From contig JAAAIG010000018.1 in assembly GCA_015852425.1 (NCBI GenBank), positions 51,943 to 115,942 on the forward strand: 64,000 nt of DNA. Direction: 5' to 3'. The stretch is from Gryganskiella cystojenkinii. Taxonomy: Eukaryota > Mortierellomycota > Mortierellomycetes > Mortierellales > Mortierellaceae. The notes under the pieces were generated by a model. That model worked only from the letters and a program-made list of their open reading frames with translations, searched no databases and was not told the origin of the DNA. Shown here piece by piece: positions 49,186-60,337 of this stretch (positions are counted from its first letter, which is position 1; every line of letters begins with the position of its first letter). A program made the position numbers and the translations under genes.

Positions 49186-51465
49186 TCATAAAGGTCTCGA
49201 GTGCATCGCGTTCTGTTGTTGTTGCTCCAAAAGTTTTTCTTTCAAGGTCCGGTAAATCTTTCGGAGATCACCGATTTGATCGGCACAAAAGTTTTGTTGT
49301 TCCATAAACATCCTCAGCGTGTTCAGACTCGCGGCTGCTTCTGGGAAATCCACCCGGGGATCCTCAGCGAACCCGGCATCGATCGGATCCGTGATTTGGG
49401 ACAGGAGGTGCGCACGGGCAGCAGAGACAGACTTTGGTGGCTGTACTGGCGTTGATGTTGAGGTTCCTGGTGCAGCCGGGAAAGAGGTGGTCGTGGATGG
49501 AACAGCTGTTGAAAGTATCGCTGGTGTATACAATGCAGAGGGGGCTGGACCCGGAGGTGGAGGTGTAGGCGAGTATGGCGTCGTGCCTTGGGCGAGGTGA
49601 GAAGGTTGTTGTTGCTGCTGCTGCTGATATACGTCTCCTCGACCGCTACTTGTCTCCCGGGGCACTGCCGTCGTAGGCAAGGACGATGAAAAATTAACGT
49701 CGTGTTCCACATCTGGAACTGTTGGATGATTCAATGAAAGCGCAGCATCGATTTGGGCGATTTTTGAAGACAGGGCTGTGGATCGGGTAGGTTCTCGAGG
49801 CCGGGACAAAGGAACTGATTGAGAGATTGTTGTCGAAGTGATCTTCACCGGAGACCGGCTCTTTCTGATGGAACGCGTGCCAGTGTTCACAGAGACGGTT
49901 GAAAGGGGTGCCGATAATGAGTCCCGACCGGCAGTAGAATGGTTGCTGTTGTTGATAATGCCGCTGCCGCTGCTGCCGCTGCTGCCGTTGCTGTTATAGC
50001 GCGCTGCCATGGCGTTTTGTAGATAGCTCTCAGCAGTGGTACCTGCTTGCCCTGTCTCCTCTTCGTCATCATCGTCATCGTCATCTTCGTCGTCCTCCGC
50101 TATTTCTTCTCCTCCTTCTTGGTGATGATCCGACTGGACATCCATGCCTTGGTCGGTATCCAGGGCCATATCAAAATCAGACTGGGGCGAGGGTATTGAA
50201 CGCTCCGAAGCAGTCCATTCATTCCTAGCCAGAGGCATATCGATCAAAGGCGATGCGGATGATAGGGATTGTTGTTGTTGTTGTTGTTGTTGCTGTTGTT
50301 CTTGAGTTGACTCGACTGTTGCGTTTCTTCCGCTTCGTGTGACTGACGTATTCACGGTCCGTTGTTTCATGGCTCGGACTGCCCTCACGGCATCGGTAAC
50401 ATCGGTCATGCTGCTCATCGTATCCCGGGGAACGGGTCTTGATTGCGACTGTTGTAGTTGTAGTTGTTGTTGTTGTGGCTGCTGATGATGAGGTGGTATG
50501 GTCCCCGCGCTTGTTCCCTGTGAGACGATGAGCGGAGTCCGATGTTGTGCCATCATCTGAATGACCTCCAGGATTCTCGCATCGTTTGTGTGGTCCGTAT
50601 TCTCGTCATCGACCCCGCTGTCGTCGTCGTCATCATCATCATCGTTATCGCTTTCGCCCTCGCGCTGCCCAGGTCGGCCTCTGCGACGCCGGTTTTCTTC
50701 ACGGTATCGGTGACGACCCAGTTCAAGATCTGAATATGCTGGTGTTATTAAGGACGACGACGGGAGCGCGATGGGGTTATAGTCCGGATGATTTGGATGG
50801 TGCTTGAGTCCATGCCTGAGTTTGAACTTGCTGAGCCAACCATCCGAGAACGTGATCGACTCTTGACCGAGGTTCAACTCGGCTTTGAGTTCTTTACCCT
50901 TGCGGACGATCAGTGCATCTGAGAGTTGGGTCCGGGAGCGTAGACAGGATTTCACATAATCGGCGAGCCGTCGTTCGAGTTCTGGGAACTGGACCTGTCG
51001 ATGGCGTTTCATGTATGGGTTCGCAAAACCTTCAGGGTTGTTGTTGAGTCGGGTCTCTGCTGTTTTGCGCAATCGAGAGACGGTCGAGGCATCGACTTTG
51101 ACTTTGAAGCGCTCGAGAATGTAATTGGTCACGGCGCGATGGGTCATCTTTCCGCCAGCAGTGCCTCCTTGCTGTTCTTCTTGTTGCTTCATGTAGAGAC
51201 AGACCTCGTACTTTTGGGCCTCTGTGAGAGTCACTCGAGTCGTTCGTGGTTTCACACCCCCAGCTCGGGCGACTGCTGCTGTTGTGGCTCTGGCTCTGGC
51301 TCGATCTCGAGCTCGGGCTCGCCCTGCGATGGCTGTGGGTGGAATGGCTGAGTTTGTGTCATGTCCTGCTTCTTCCTCTTCTTCTTCTTCTGGATCCATG
51401 GACATGGTGGCATCTACTCCGAGGGTCGAGTTGGAAAGAGCCAGTACGGGATTCAACAGACTCAT
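49186..51465 (-). CDS. CENP-B/Tc5-type helix-turn-helix protein
   Basis: A single-exon minus-strand frame of 759 residues starting MSLLNPVLALSNSTLG. An Arg/Ala-rich stretch (GRARARDRARARA) precedes a first HTH (~75-130: TLTEAQKYEVCLYMKQQEEQ; AVTNYILERFKVKVDASTVS) and a second, Tc5/CENP-B-type HTH (~155-225: FPELERRLADYVKSCLRSRT; SITFSDGWLSKFKLRHGLK). These are the two DNA-binding modules of pogo-type transposases and CENP-B. No DDE catalytic core follows; instead there are acidic ([10 protein letters not shown] and EEDDEDDDD) and polyQ stretches, Ser/Thr-rich sequence and a C-terminal helix (MFMEQQNFCADQIGDLRKIY). This looks like a domesticated transposase-derived DNA-binding protein. No terminal inverted repeats were noticed. 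Confidence 0.88.
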   Translation of the reverse strand: MSLLNPVLALSNSTLGVDATMSMDPEEEEEEEAGHDTNSAIPPTAIAGRARARDRARARATTAAVARAGGVKPRTTRVTLTEAQKYEVCLYMKQQEEQQGGTAGGKMTHRAVTNYILERFKVKVDASTVSRLRKTAETRLNNNPEGFANPYMKRHRQVQFPELERRLADYVKSCLRSRTQLSDALIVRKGKELKAELNLGQESITFSDGWLSKFKLRHGLKHHPNHPDYNPIALPSSSLITPAYSDLELGRHRYREENRRRRGRPGQREGESDNDDDDDDDDSGVDDENTDHTNDARILEVIQMMAQHRTPLIVSQGTSAGTIPPHHQQPQQQQLQLQQSQSRPVPRDTMSSMTDVTDAVRAVRAMKQRTVNTSVTRSGRNATVESTQEQQQQQQQQQQSLSSASPLIDMPLARNEWTASERSIPSPQSDFDMALDTDQGMDVQSDHHQEGGEEIAEDDEDDDDDDDEEETGQAGTTAESYLQNAMAARYNSNGSSGSSGSGIINNSNHSTAGRDSLSAPLSTVSVNTGTRSIRKSRSPVKITSTTISQSVPLSRPREPTRSTALSSKIAQIDAALSLNHPTVPDVEHDVNFSSSLPTTAVPRETSSGRGDVYQQQQQQQPSHLAQGTTPYSPTPPPPGPAPSALYTPAILSTAVPSTTTSFPAAPGTSTSTPVQPPKSVSAARAHLLSQITDPIDAGFAEDPRVDFPEAAASLNTLRMFMEQQNFCADQIGDLRKIYRTLKEKLLEQQQQNAMHSRPL
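50271..50300 (-). repeat. (GTT)n / CAA codon run encoding polyglutamine
   Basis: About ten near-perfect GTT units on the plus strand, read as CAA/CAG glutamine codons in the CENP-B-like gene. Prone to length polymorphism. Confidence 0.9.
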
Positions 51466-52203
51466 GGCAGAGACTTGGAGGTAAGGAAGGGATCGAATAG
51501 AATGAAAATGGAATGAATGAATGCAGAGGAGAAAATGAATGTGGAGAAAGAAAAATTAATTAGGAAAAAAAAAAAAAAAAAACCACACAACTTCCAAAAA
51601 AAAAAAGAAAAAAAAGAAAAAAGGAAAAAAAAAAAAAAAAATAGTAACGTTCTGCCCTTATTTGAACGCGTCCAGAACCGGACGGTTTGTGTTATCATGC
51701 AATTGGGGAGAGTCGTAGTTAAATCACATGTCTTCTCTTATTGCATGGTCCCAACTCTCTCTTTGGGCACATCAAGCAGAAGAAACGAAAAGATCAGTTT
51801 GCAAGGACTGAGTATTTTATGAGAGTGTGCGCGAGAGGAAAAACTGCCACGGTCCGAGAAGAAGCAAGATACGACAAGACGGACGAATTATCTTGATTCC
51901 TACCAAAATGCCCTTGAGTATTCATTGAAAAAAATGATTGGCCGCAACACAGCCATGATAAATCATCAAAGCGATGACATCCAGCACTTAAGAGTAGAAG
52001 AGCAGTATTATGCGGTTTTTGAGAGGTGGGTTTATTTTGATTTTGGAGGAAATGTTGCCGATTCTATGATATTATCCGGTAATGGTCTTTTGCAGTAGGA
52101 ACATTTTTTTGGTCGATTCTCCTTCCCGAAAAAAAAGCATGATCAAAATCGGTTCCGTTGAAGGTGGCCTGATAGTTGTATTCGTTGTTGGGGTTGGTAC
52201 CCT
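51466..52203. other. region between CENP-B-like gene and NDUFA3
   Basis: Starts with A-homopolymer-rich sequence (51566-51640) upstream of the minus-strand CENP-B-like gene, then ordinary AT-rich sequence that probably contains the NDUFA3 3' UTR. No further gene recognised. Confidence 0.55.
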
Positions 52204-52797
52204 TTAATCCTCGTATCCTGATGGGGGGGTGCGAGCACGCTGAGGAACTATTCAAAAAATAAAATATAAATAATAGATGATATTAGTTAACCGTGATTTA
52301 AATCGTCGAGATATAACTCCATGTCTGCTATGGCTCCATGGCTTACGAGGGTATGTCTCGGGGATGCGGGCAGGGCTGACGTATCCCTGAGCCTTGCGGA
52401 TTGGGGGAACAGCAACAACCAGAGCGGGTCCTAATGACAAAATAAACGACTTTCGAATTAATATCCAGGAACTAACGAGTCCGTTGCACAAACAGTCAAG
52501 CGCGCGTTTTCTTTTCCTTCTTACCGATGGCAGCAACCACGAAACTGGTGAAGATGTAAGGGCTTTCGTGAGCCTGGCGTCTCTATTGGAATGAATGGTA
52601 ATTAAAAATCGTGCAGGGTGGGTGGTGAGTGGGATTGTGATCAGATCGTGTTTTCTCCGTTACTGGAGATCATTCTGCATAGGCGTCGGGTACATCCATC
52701 AGATGTTGTCGAAGGGTTTCCTGAAGACGGGAGAAGTAAGGGAGGGTGCGAGTGCTAGGTTCCTTGAATAGAAACTTACAATGTAGGCGAAGACCAT
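52204..52797 (-). CDS. NDUFA3: NADH:ubiquinone oxidoreductase NDUFA3-type (9.5 kDa) subunit
   Basis: Five tiny exons on the minus strand (52797-52780, 52720-52694, 52582-52525, 52430-52347, 52247-52204; 18, 27, 58, 84 and 44 bp) total 231 bp, 76 residues plus stop. Each junction is GT-AG and in phase. The protein begins MVFAYIETLRQHLMDRRQ, has one hydrophobic segment (IFTSFVVAAIG joined to PALVVAVPP), then IRKAQGYVSPARIPETYP and LPQRARTPPSGYED. The layout GP(A/V)(L/V)VxxVPPIR, RIPxTYPLP and a GYxD end is that of the fungal 9.5 kDa complex I subunit, a small single-helix protein in the inner mitochondrial membrane. The gene starts 270 bp from SNF12, head-to-head. It shows the organism has complex I. 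Confidence 0.9.
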
Positions 52798-53066
52798 GGT
52801 GATGTGATGAAGAGAGTGGAGAGAGGTTCGGATGGTTTTTTGAAATGCGATCAATTCTTTTGAGGAAAGGATGCAGTTTGTCCGAAATCCTTTATTTCCA
52901 GGCATTAAATCCGAAACGGTGACGTGCATTTGAACTTGGTGGGTGACTGGAAATAAAGCATTTGTGAGATTGATGTTTGCCGCCACTGTCCCCATTTCGC
53001 ATTTAAACTGTTGTACGGTGTTCGCTTTCTCTTTTTTCAGCATTCACATCAACAACCACATCATAT

Positions 53067-55061
53067 ATGGATCCCGCACGGAAACGCTCCTCGGCTGTAG
53101 ATCTGCCTCTCTTGGTCGCAAAGGCCAAGAGGAAACGCCCAAACGACAACCAGATCTCATCAAAGGCATGTTTATAGATGAGATAATACCCCCCCCCTTA
53201 CTGATCAGCTACACAGGAACAAACACACCATAGAAACGCGTTTTCCATGTATACTCATCAGGGAGAAAAACTAACTCGCACCCACTTTATTCCTCTCTAT
53301 TGATGTCGCTAATTAGATTGAGGCGGTTGTTCCGGAATCAAAACTCTATACAGAACTGCTGGATTTTGAAAAGAAGCTCGATGCCACCATCATGAGGAAG
53401 CGTTTGGACTTGCAGGAGACTCTCAACAAACCTGTCAAGGTTAGCACTTGACTGGAGAAAAAAAAAGACTCTTTCGTTCGATATTGAACTTTTGTTCATA
53501 TCAAGAACTAACGTTTCGTTTTCGTGGCAATTAGACCAAGCGCACTCTCCGTATTTTCATTTCAAACCTCTCACACGACCAGGAGACCCCTGAATCCGAT
53601 GACGAAGAACCGACATTGGAGAGTGGACCCACACCCTCATGGACGCTCAAGGTCGAGGGGCGTCTTGTCGATGTAAGCTCTTTTCCAGGAAAATTCATGG
53701 GAGTTATTACGCAACAGTCAGCAGTCGACTGAGACTTCACTTAGACTTTGTGTGCTGGCTTCAAAGAACTAACTCGCCGCGCGCCGTGTCTTTTTTTTTT
53801 TTTTGTTCCTTTATCCACAGGAGGTCAACGCTTCCGCTTACAAGAACAAGCAAACGAACCGCAAATTCTCGAGCTTTTTTAGATCTGTGATGATTGAACT
53901 CGAGCGAGACTCCAACCTGTACCCGAACGGCAACTTTGTCGAATGGCACAAATCGCCCACTAATGCAGACGTGGATGGATTCGAGATCAAACGTCATGGC
54001 GATGAAAATGTTAAAGTCAAGGTGATCTTGCATCTCGACAACTCACCGGAACGGTTCAAGCTGAGTCCCGAGCTGGCGGACGTGTTGGCGATCGATGTCG
54101 AGACCCGCCCAGGCATCATGATGGCGCTCTGGCAGTATATCAAATTTCATCAACTTCAGGATCCAGAGGACAAGCGAAACATCAACTGCGATCAGAAGCT
54201 CGCCACTGTAAGGCCACACCGACATTTTGAATGAACGAGGGCAATCATCGACTATTCCTTTTCACCCTTCTAATCAAACACTTTGCCACACGTTTCCCAA
54301 AAAAATAGCTGTTCAACCTACCCAAGATTTCTTTCCCTGCCTTGCCAGAGCTGATTGGTCGATTCCTCTCTCCTCCGGATCCCATCGTATTGGAGTATAC
54401 TGTCCGGGTCGATAAACCCTACCATCTGTCATCACACTGTTACGATCTGGATGTCGAAGTCGATGATCCAACTCTAAAGACAAAGATTTCGTCATTGATC
54501 TCGTCCACGGCTATGAACGCGACTACGGGATCGTTGCCCAAACAGATTCATGCGCATGATGAACAGATCATGCAATATATCCAGTCCATGAACAACTCAA
54601 AGACCAAGCGTGATTTCCTCTTGCGGTTCGCAGACGATCCCGCCGACTTTTTAGAACGCTGGATCGCCTCTCAAAGCAGGGACTTGGAGGTGAGGCTTTA
54701 TTTTCTTTGCTCGATATGCTATCCGAAATAACGACGATATTGTCGATCGAGGTCGCTTTTAGTCTCTGTTACTAAACATCATTGTCTTTTAATTGTGTAG
54801 GTTATTTTGGGAGAATCACATGTCAACTTGGAGGAGCAGAGACGTTCCGAGTTCTATAATCAACAATGGGTCAACGAGGCCGTGTTCCATTACATGACAG
54901 CCAAGAACCAAAAGAAGTTGCAAGAGTTGCTCGGAGGTCAGCCACAACAGGTTCCACCCCCTCCACCATCACATCAGGGTGGACCCCCTCAGGGTCACCC
55001 TCAACAGCATCCACCTCAGTTCCAACAAGGAGGCGCACCAGGACATCCAGGACGATTTTAA
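53067..55061 (+). CDS. SNF12: SWI/SNF complex subunit SNF12/SMARCD (SWIB domain)
   Basis: Six exons (53067-53165, 53317-53439, 53535-53672, 53821-54207, 54309-54689, 54801-55061) give about 462 residues, close to animal SMARCD. This is a core accessory subunit of SWI/SNF chromatin remodellers. [20 protein letters not shown] starts the basic N-terminus; then [30 protein letters not shown] and the [18 protein letters not shown] block. The SWIB domain at ~195-275 has [20 protein letters not shown]. The C-terminal half has [19 protein letters not shown] and [19 protein letters not shown], then a Pro/Gln/Gly-rich tail. The first intron has a GC donor (AAG|GCATGT at 53166); no GT donor gives the right phase. 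Could equally be named RSC6. Confidence 0.94.
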
Positions 55062-55303
55062 ATAACACTTCGCTAACGAGGAACACTACTTCCATCTGCT
55101 ATGTCCTCCCTTTTTTTGTCGTTTTTCGTTGTGAAATAAACCTTTGTTCTTTAATACCATGAATGAGGGTGAAATCAAAACACTTGTTCTTTGTAATAGC
55201 ATGAATGAGGGTGAAACCCAAGAGCTACATGTGGATATGAATGGTAATGGGTTTGTTTTATTATGCGACGCGTAATCTGGGTGCGTTTCTTGTCAGGGTT
55301 TGT

Positions 55304-56820
55304 CTAATTCATCTCCTCATCGTCATCCTCATATTCGATCTCTCCGCCCTCGATCTCTTGTTCTTCTACTTCTGGTCCCAAAACGCCGTTGATCGTCTCC
55401 AAAAGTTCCTGGGTATGCTGAAGCAAAGGCTCATCCGTAGATTCTGTTACATGCCACAACTAGCGATAAAAGAAAAAGAAATAGTCAGTTGCCCCGTATA
55501 CTTAAATAAAGAACCACAACGGTCTCACAAACCGCACCACCTCATCGGGAATATGCTAAATGTCGAGGAGAGATTATTTACCTTGACACAAGCGTTTAAT
55601 GCCTCGCGAGCGTTCTCGAGTTGTTCTTTCCGTTCCTCATCTGCCGTGGGTGAAGATTCGTCCACTTCTTCGGCTGCAATATAGTTGGCCCATCCAAAGA
55701 GGTATAATGTATCAGGAACCTGATCGTTCTCCTCGATCAATCCGTTCAAGACTGTAAACGCCTCATCATACATGGCCGTCTCCAACAACAGCTTGACCAA
55801 CGCCAATCTCGTTTCGTAATCGGGTGTAGGTCCCTCCTCATCCGTGGCTAAGAAATATTTGATTTCAAAGGCGAGGAACAGTTTAGTTTCTCTTTTCGTT
55901 TGTGCTGTCCTCAAGAACAAAAAAGTCATGCCGCAGTTTTTTTTTTTGTGTAATCAACAAATAGCAGACTTACGATCGGATCCCAACCAGATGGCCAATC
56001 CCTGGGCCAAGGCCGCCTTGGCCTCATCGACGCGTTGTTGACTAAGTCTGACCGAAGCCAGTGTCTGGTATACCTCTGGAGTGACGGGCTCAATCTGGAC
56101 AGCCTGCGCCAAATACGTTTCACACTGTGATTCCGCGTTAGGTTCGAAGCTATATGGTCATTAACAACAGAGTTGCGGTCAGCTCTAGATCAATAGCCGT
56201 CCCTTTGCCGCCAACTGCCAATGCTGCTGATTCTGCAATCCCTGTTCCTTACCAGCAGTCAGTCAGGTAGATGTCGGTCATGGAGCAGAGCGCCGAGGAG
56301 ATCTTGTTCGACAACGACAAGTAATCTGATCCTCTCGTCAAATCTTTGACCATGGCTACCCGCTCCGCCAACATGAGGTTCACGCCCTGTTGGAAATATG
56401 AAATCGCCTCCAGCTGCTCCGACATCTGTCCCAAGTACATGAACTTGGAGTATCCAGTGTTGGGTTGAATCTTGACACTCTCCAAGAAATGCTATATAGG
56501 CAACGGTGACAATCACTCTGAGGGGTTAGTGATACTCTACCCGTTGGTGACTTGTTACAAGCGTCTGTTTTTGGGGAGGCATTTACCTGCTTGGCTTCAT
56601 TGAAAAGCTCCAGCTCGACCTCAATCGAACCTGCAGCCTCGAGAGCATTCAAGTTTTGGGGTTCCATTTGAAGCGCGCGCATGGCGAATTGATGAGCGAG
56701 CTCAAACTCGAACCGGTCGACGGCTTGGTTTGCCTGCACGAGCAAGTCGTTGACTCCGTAGGCGGGTGCTGCTCCTGTTGTCGCCTTGGTAGCAACCTTT
56801 GTACGCTGAAACTTTCCCAT
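55304..56820 (-). CDS. ACL4: TPR assembly chaperone ACL4
   Basis: Five exons on the minus strand (56820-56587, 56491-56253, 56149-55974, 55847-55582, 55459-55304) give about 356 residues. Acl4 is the dedicated chaperone that captures nascent ribosomal protein L4. Tetratricopeptide repeats run through the protein: VNDLLVQANQAVDRFEFELA, HQFAMRALQMEPQNLNALEA, YLAQAVQIEPVTPEVYQTLA and LALVKLLLETAMYDEAFTVL. The N-terminus MGKFQRTKVATK is basic and the C-terminus (GGEIEYEDDDEEMN) is acidic, as in Acl4. Length is normal. The identification rests on overall layout and TPR sequence; another TPR chaperone is the alternative. Confidence 0.85.
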
Positions 56821-57226
56821 ATTTGATGTGAGTTTTTGTGGCAGGGAAAGGAGGAAGGGGAGGAGAGAGAGACGCAAAAAAAGCGAGATGGGCAAAAGGG
56901 AGAGCGAACAATGAATGCAACAAACTGACGAGGAAAAGAAACTCAGCAGAAAAAAACGTTTTGATGTTTGGTGGCCCTCTCAATTTTTTTTTTTTATTTG
57001 CTGGTACAGGGTGCAGCGTAAACACTAAGCCACAGCAGACTAATTTTTGGATTGTGAGAGACCCCCCGTTTCCAATTCCCAGGGACGCGCTCGAGTTGGG
57101 TTTTGAGCTGGGCAGGGGTCATAAGGTATATTGTTACAAGTCATAAAAGTACAAGATATGGGGATAAATAGGTAATAGAACCGCAGGGATGAAGGATAAG
57201 GGACCCGACGGTACTCAGTGTCGCAT
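56821..57226. other. ACL4-VPS71 intergenic region
   Basis: ACL4 upstream sequence and VPS71 3' UTR, with an A/T run at 56980-56996. No gene recognised. Confidence 0.6.
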
Positions 57227-58111
57227 CTAGATAGTGAACTTCATACATCTGCGGGGCATTTGGCAAAGATAGAGGTTTCAAAAAGGGTTAGCAACGATCC
57301 CTCCAACTTTGCAACGACGTCCAATCCAGAACGAGTAACAGCCACAACACGCACCTCGTATCCTCGTGCGTCTTTAAACACCTCAAGTCGCAATAGCGCA
57401 TCCCACATCGACCACAGCGATATTTGCCTTTCCATCCACAGACAGAGCAAAACTGTCGATCAGGATACCGACTCGGACCCATGGACGCCGTGACATAGCT
57501 CGGTGGTGTTTCCTGGTCCTGTAACTGTACCCTCAACAACCCTGATTCCTCCAAGAGTTGGTTCAATGGTTTCCTGGGCAGGATTGGTTTCCTGTAGCCC
57601 ATTGAGGCGGATGTTCCAGTTGATCCTCCTGCCGTGCTAATACTATGAACAGGACCACTGCTGCCGTTCGTATTGGATTTTTTGGATCGAGTTCCAGAGA
57701 GTGTTCCAGAGGTCTTGGTGCTCCCGTCTGTCCCTAGCCCGCCCCCGACGATAGATCCGACCACTGGGTTCAATGGCGGCAAAAGTCCGTGGGGGTCTAG
57801 TTTTGTATGGGTCAGACTGACGGGACCAGGGGCAGTCGCAGCAGCAGCAGCGGTGGCAATGATGGCCTCGAATTCATTCAAAGCTACAAAGTTGTCGCGT
57901 TCAAGGGAATCGAGATGGTGCCTGATTTGTCGTGTCCGCTGTTCCCTGTCAAGGACCTTCGGCGCTAGTCAGTTGAATGTAGTGAGAAAGAACGTCGGCT
58001 GTTGGTGAACTTTCCAAAAAGAATGAAGACCGAGGCAGAGAGAGAGAGAGTAACACATTGTAAGACTTTCGACCCACCTGCTTTCGCATTCCTGTCTGGT
58101 TTCCTGGACAT
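57227..58111 (-). CDS. VPS71: HIT-type zinc-finger protein of the SWR1 complex (VPS71/ZNHIT1)
   Basis: Three exons on the minus strand (58111-58078, 57964-57355, 57248-57227) give about 221 residues. Vps71 (Swc6) is a subunit of the SWR1 complex that installs histone H2A.Z. Exon 1 encodes MSRKPDRNAKA; exon 2 starts with the family block KVLDREQRTRQIRHHLDSLE followed by RDNFVAL. The HIT finger is FCSVCGWKGKYRCGRCGMRY, then CDLRCLKTHEDTRCMKFTI, whose last seven residues come from the 22-bp exon 3. All eight zinc ligands are present. The middle is Gly/Ser/Thr-rich and longer than in animals. The next gene starts 258 bp away in the opposite direction. Confidence 0.93.
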
Positions 58112-58369
58112 GGCGAAAGAGAACGATGGAATAGGGTGTACTGGACAACAGGATGATTGTGGAAAGGGGCATGTCACAAAGGAAGAAGGTCACCTCTTTT
58201 TTCCCCACGACCCACGTCCGCCAGATTTTTTTTTTTTTTCTCGTGAATGTGCGCCACTGACGCGCCGTCCTTTATTTCCCTGTCTGTCCACCTGGGTCTG
58301 GCTTGCTCATATTTCTTTTCTTTCACCCTTGGCATCAGCACCTCCATCATTCCATCCACTTCCCACGCC

Positions 58370-59955
58370 ATGACCCCAGCACTCATGAAGGTATTCACTT
58401 CAAAGCTATGCTCAACAATGCACACCCCCGAGTACGAGTTCCTCTCTGGAGCAGAGACCAAGTACTATGGTGAGTCGAAAAAACGCCACCATTCTCAATT
58501 CGTTTCTGCGCCTATCCTCTTCTCCCATCGCTTCTGTTCCTCCCGGCTCTAATACTATTCCTCTCTCCTCTCTATCCAAAAATTATCGATATGAATAGAG
58601 AGTCCTCAGAGACGGGACGCCATCCTGGCTTACCTGGTGGCCCATCCAGATTCATTCGAGGTGACGGAGGAATACGAGGACTTTGGATATGAACCCATCC
58701 AACGTGTGCACAGACAAGACTTTCTCGACTATCTCGAAACTGCCTACGAGGAGTGGATCCAAGAGGGTGGCCATCCGAACGGCGTCCTCCCCGCAACCAT
58801 CCCTCATTACAAGGTCGCTCGCCTGGGCAAGCAAAAGGCAACCAACTTGTTATCTAAGGCGGGCGAGTATTGCTTCGATCTCTCTGCTGTGATCACCAAA
58901 GGTACGTTGGTGGGGAAAACTGAGAACAGCGAACACAGCGCTGAGCATTTTTGTTTGTGTGCTTTGTCTTTGGATAATATGTTTTTGCACTGACTGCAAT
59001 TCCTTTCTTCACGTTAAAACACCTTTTGCCCTTGTGGTTAGACACATTCAAGGCTGCCTGGAATGCTGCTCAGATCACCTTGACAGCTACCAAGGATCTG
59101 GTCCGACTTGGCGAGGAATTCGAGCAAAGCCTTGCCAGTGGCGCCACGACACGCGAGAACCCTCCAGGACTCTATGCGCTGGTTCGCCCACCTGGTCATC
59201 ATGCCCAGTCGGACATCTGTGGAGGATATTGCTTCATCAACAATGTCGCTGTTGCGGCGCAATGGTTGATGGACCAACCTCATCTCAAGGGTAAGGACGG
59301 TAAGCCCAAGAAGATTGCCATCGTTGATGTCGACTACCACCAGTAAGTAGTAAATTACACCTTTTTTTTTCTGTTTTTTGCCTGTTGTCTCTTTGAGGGC
59401 GCCAAACCCTGCGCCAAACTCTTGCGCCCAACTCTGCAGCAAGACTGCGCATGTTAACGCGAATCAAACTCTTTGCCTTTGCTATCCTTCCATTTTTTTT
59501 TCTCTCCTCTGTCTAGTGGTAATGGCACTCAAGAGATCTTTTACGACGTATCCAACCCATTGTACACGTCTCTGCACACAAGTGATGACTACCCATACTT
59601 TACCGGATCCGAACTGGAGAAGGGTGAAGGCGAGGGTCTGGGCTTTAACATCAACATCCCGCTGCCTCACGCGACCACAGATGATGATTACGTCGAGGCA
59701 CTGGACAAGTTGATCCAGGATCATGTCCTCCCTTACCAACCCGACTATGTTATTGTCTCCTTGGGTGTCGACACTTTCAAGGATGATCCCATCGCGGGAT
59801 TCTTGGTCACTTCGGAGTGTTACCCAAGAATTGGAAGTTCGATTCGCAAGATTGGTGTTCCCACTTTGTTTGTTCAAGAGGGAGGATACTGTATCGAAAA
59901 GTTGGGTCTCAATGTCGGTGGCATGCTCCAAGGATTCCTTGGCAAGACTGCATGA
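58370..59955 (+). CDS. histone-deacetylase-superfamily protein, acetylpolyamine amidohydrolase type
   Basis: Four exons (58370-58469, 58599-58901, 59042-59342, 59517-59955) give about 380 residues. It has the arginase/deacetylase fold: [37 protein letters not shown] (split by intron 3) and [19 protein letters not shown], giving the HH pair, the Asp/His zinc ligands and the second Asp. The LGVDTFxxDPI form and the C-terminal [20 protein letters not shown] fit bacterial and fungal acetylpolyamine amidohydrolases more than class I histone deacetylases. Substrate is probably an acetylated polyamine or similar small amide. The first ATG, 58370, is used; ATG 58385 is in frame and also possible. Confidence 0.9.
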
Positions 59956-60337
59956 AGGTCGTAGGATTTCCTTGGAATCATAAAAAAAATTGTAGAGCAC
60001 ATGTACTCAACGGAAAATATCGATTAAAAACAATTTCAACATCGGTTTTTTTTTTGTTCGTTCGAAGTATCAGGGTTGAAAGTGCAATTTGTATTAAAAG
60101 CGAATGATCTCCTTAATCCTATACTCCAACAAAGGTTTCGGCTACGCGAGAGTGGTCTCCCCCTCATAAGTCTGAACTTCTCTTGTTTTTTGGTTCCTGC
60201 ATTGACTCCTCCTGATGCTTTTTTGGTGGGTTGTTTGTTGCTGAGAAAAAGAAAATAAATTGTACAAGGGGTTGGTGGTGTTTGCTGAATGCGATGGTGT
60301 AAAAGAAAACAAAACGATGGATCCAAAGCAGATTAAT
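59956..60337. other. convergent 3' region, amidohydrolase and NOP10
   Basis: Two 3' ends converge. Short A/T runs and no recognisable gene or RNA. Confidence 0.6.

Noticed and set aside
52064..52536. Two separate minus-strand ORFs of 63 and 94 residues
   Set aside because: They are read-throughs of NDUFA3 exons into introns; the spliced model explains the conserved part.
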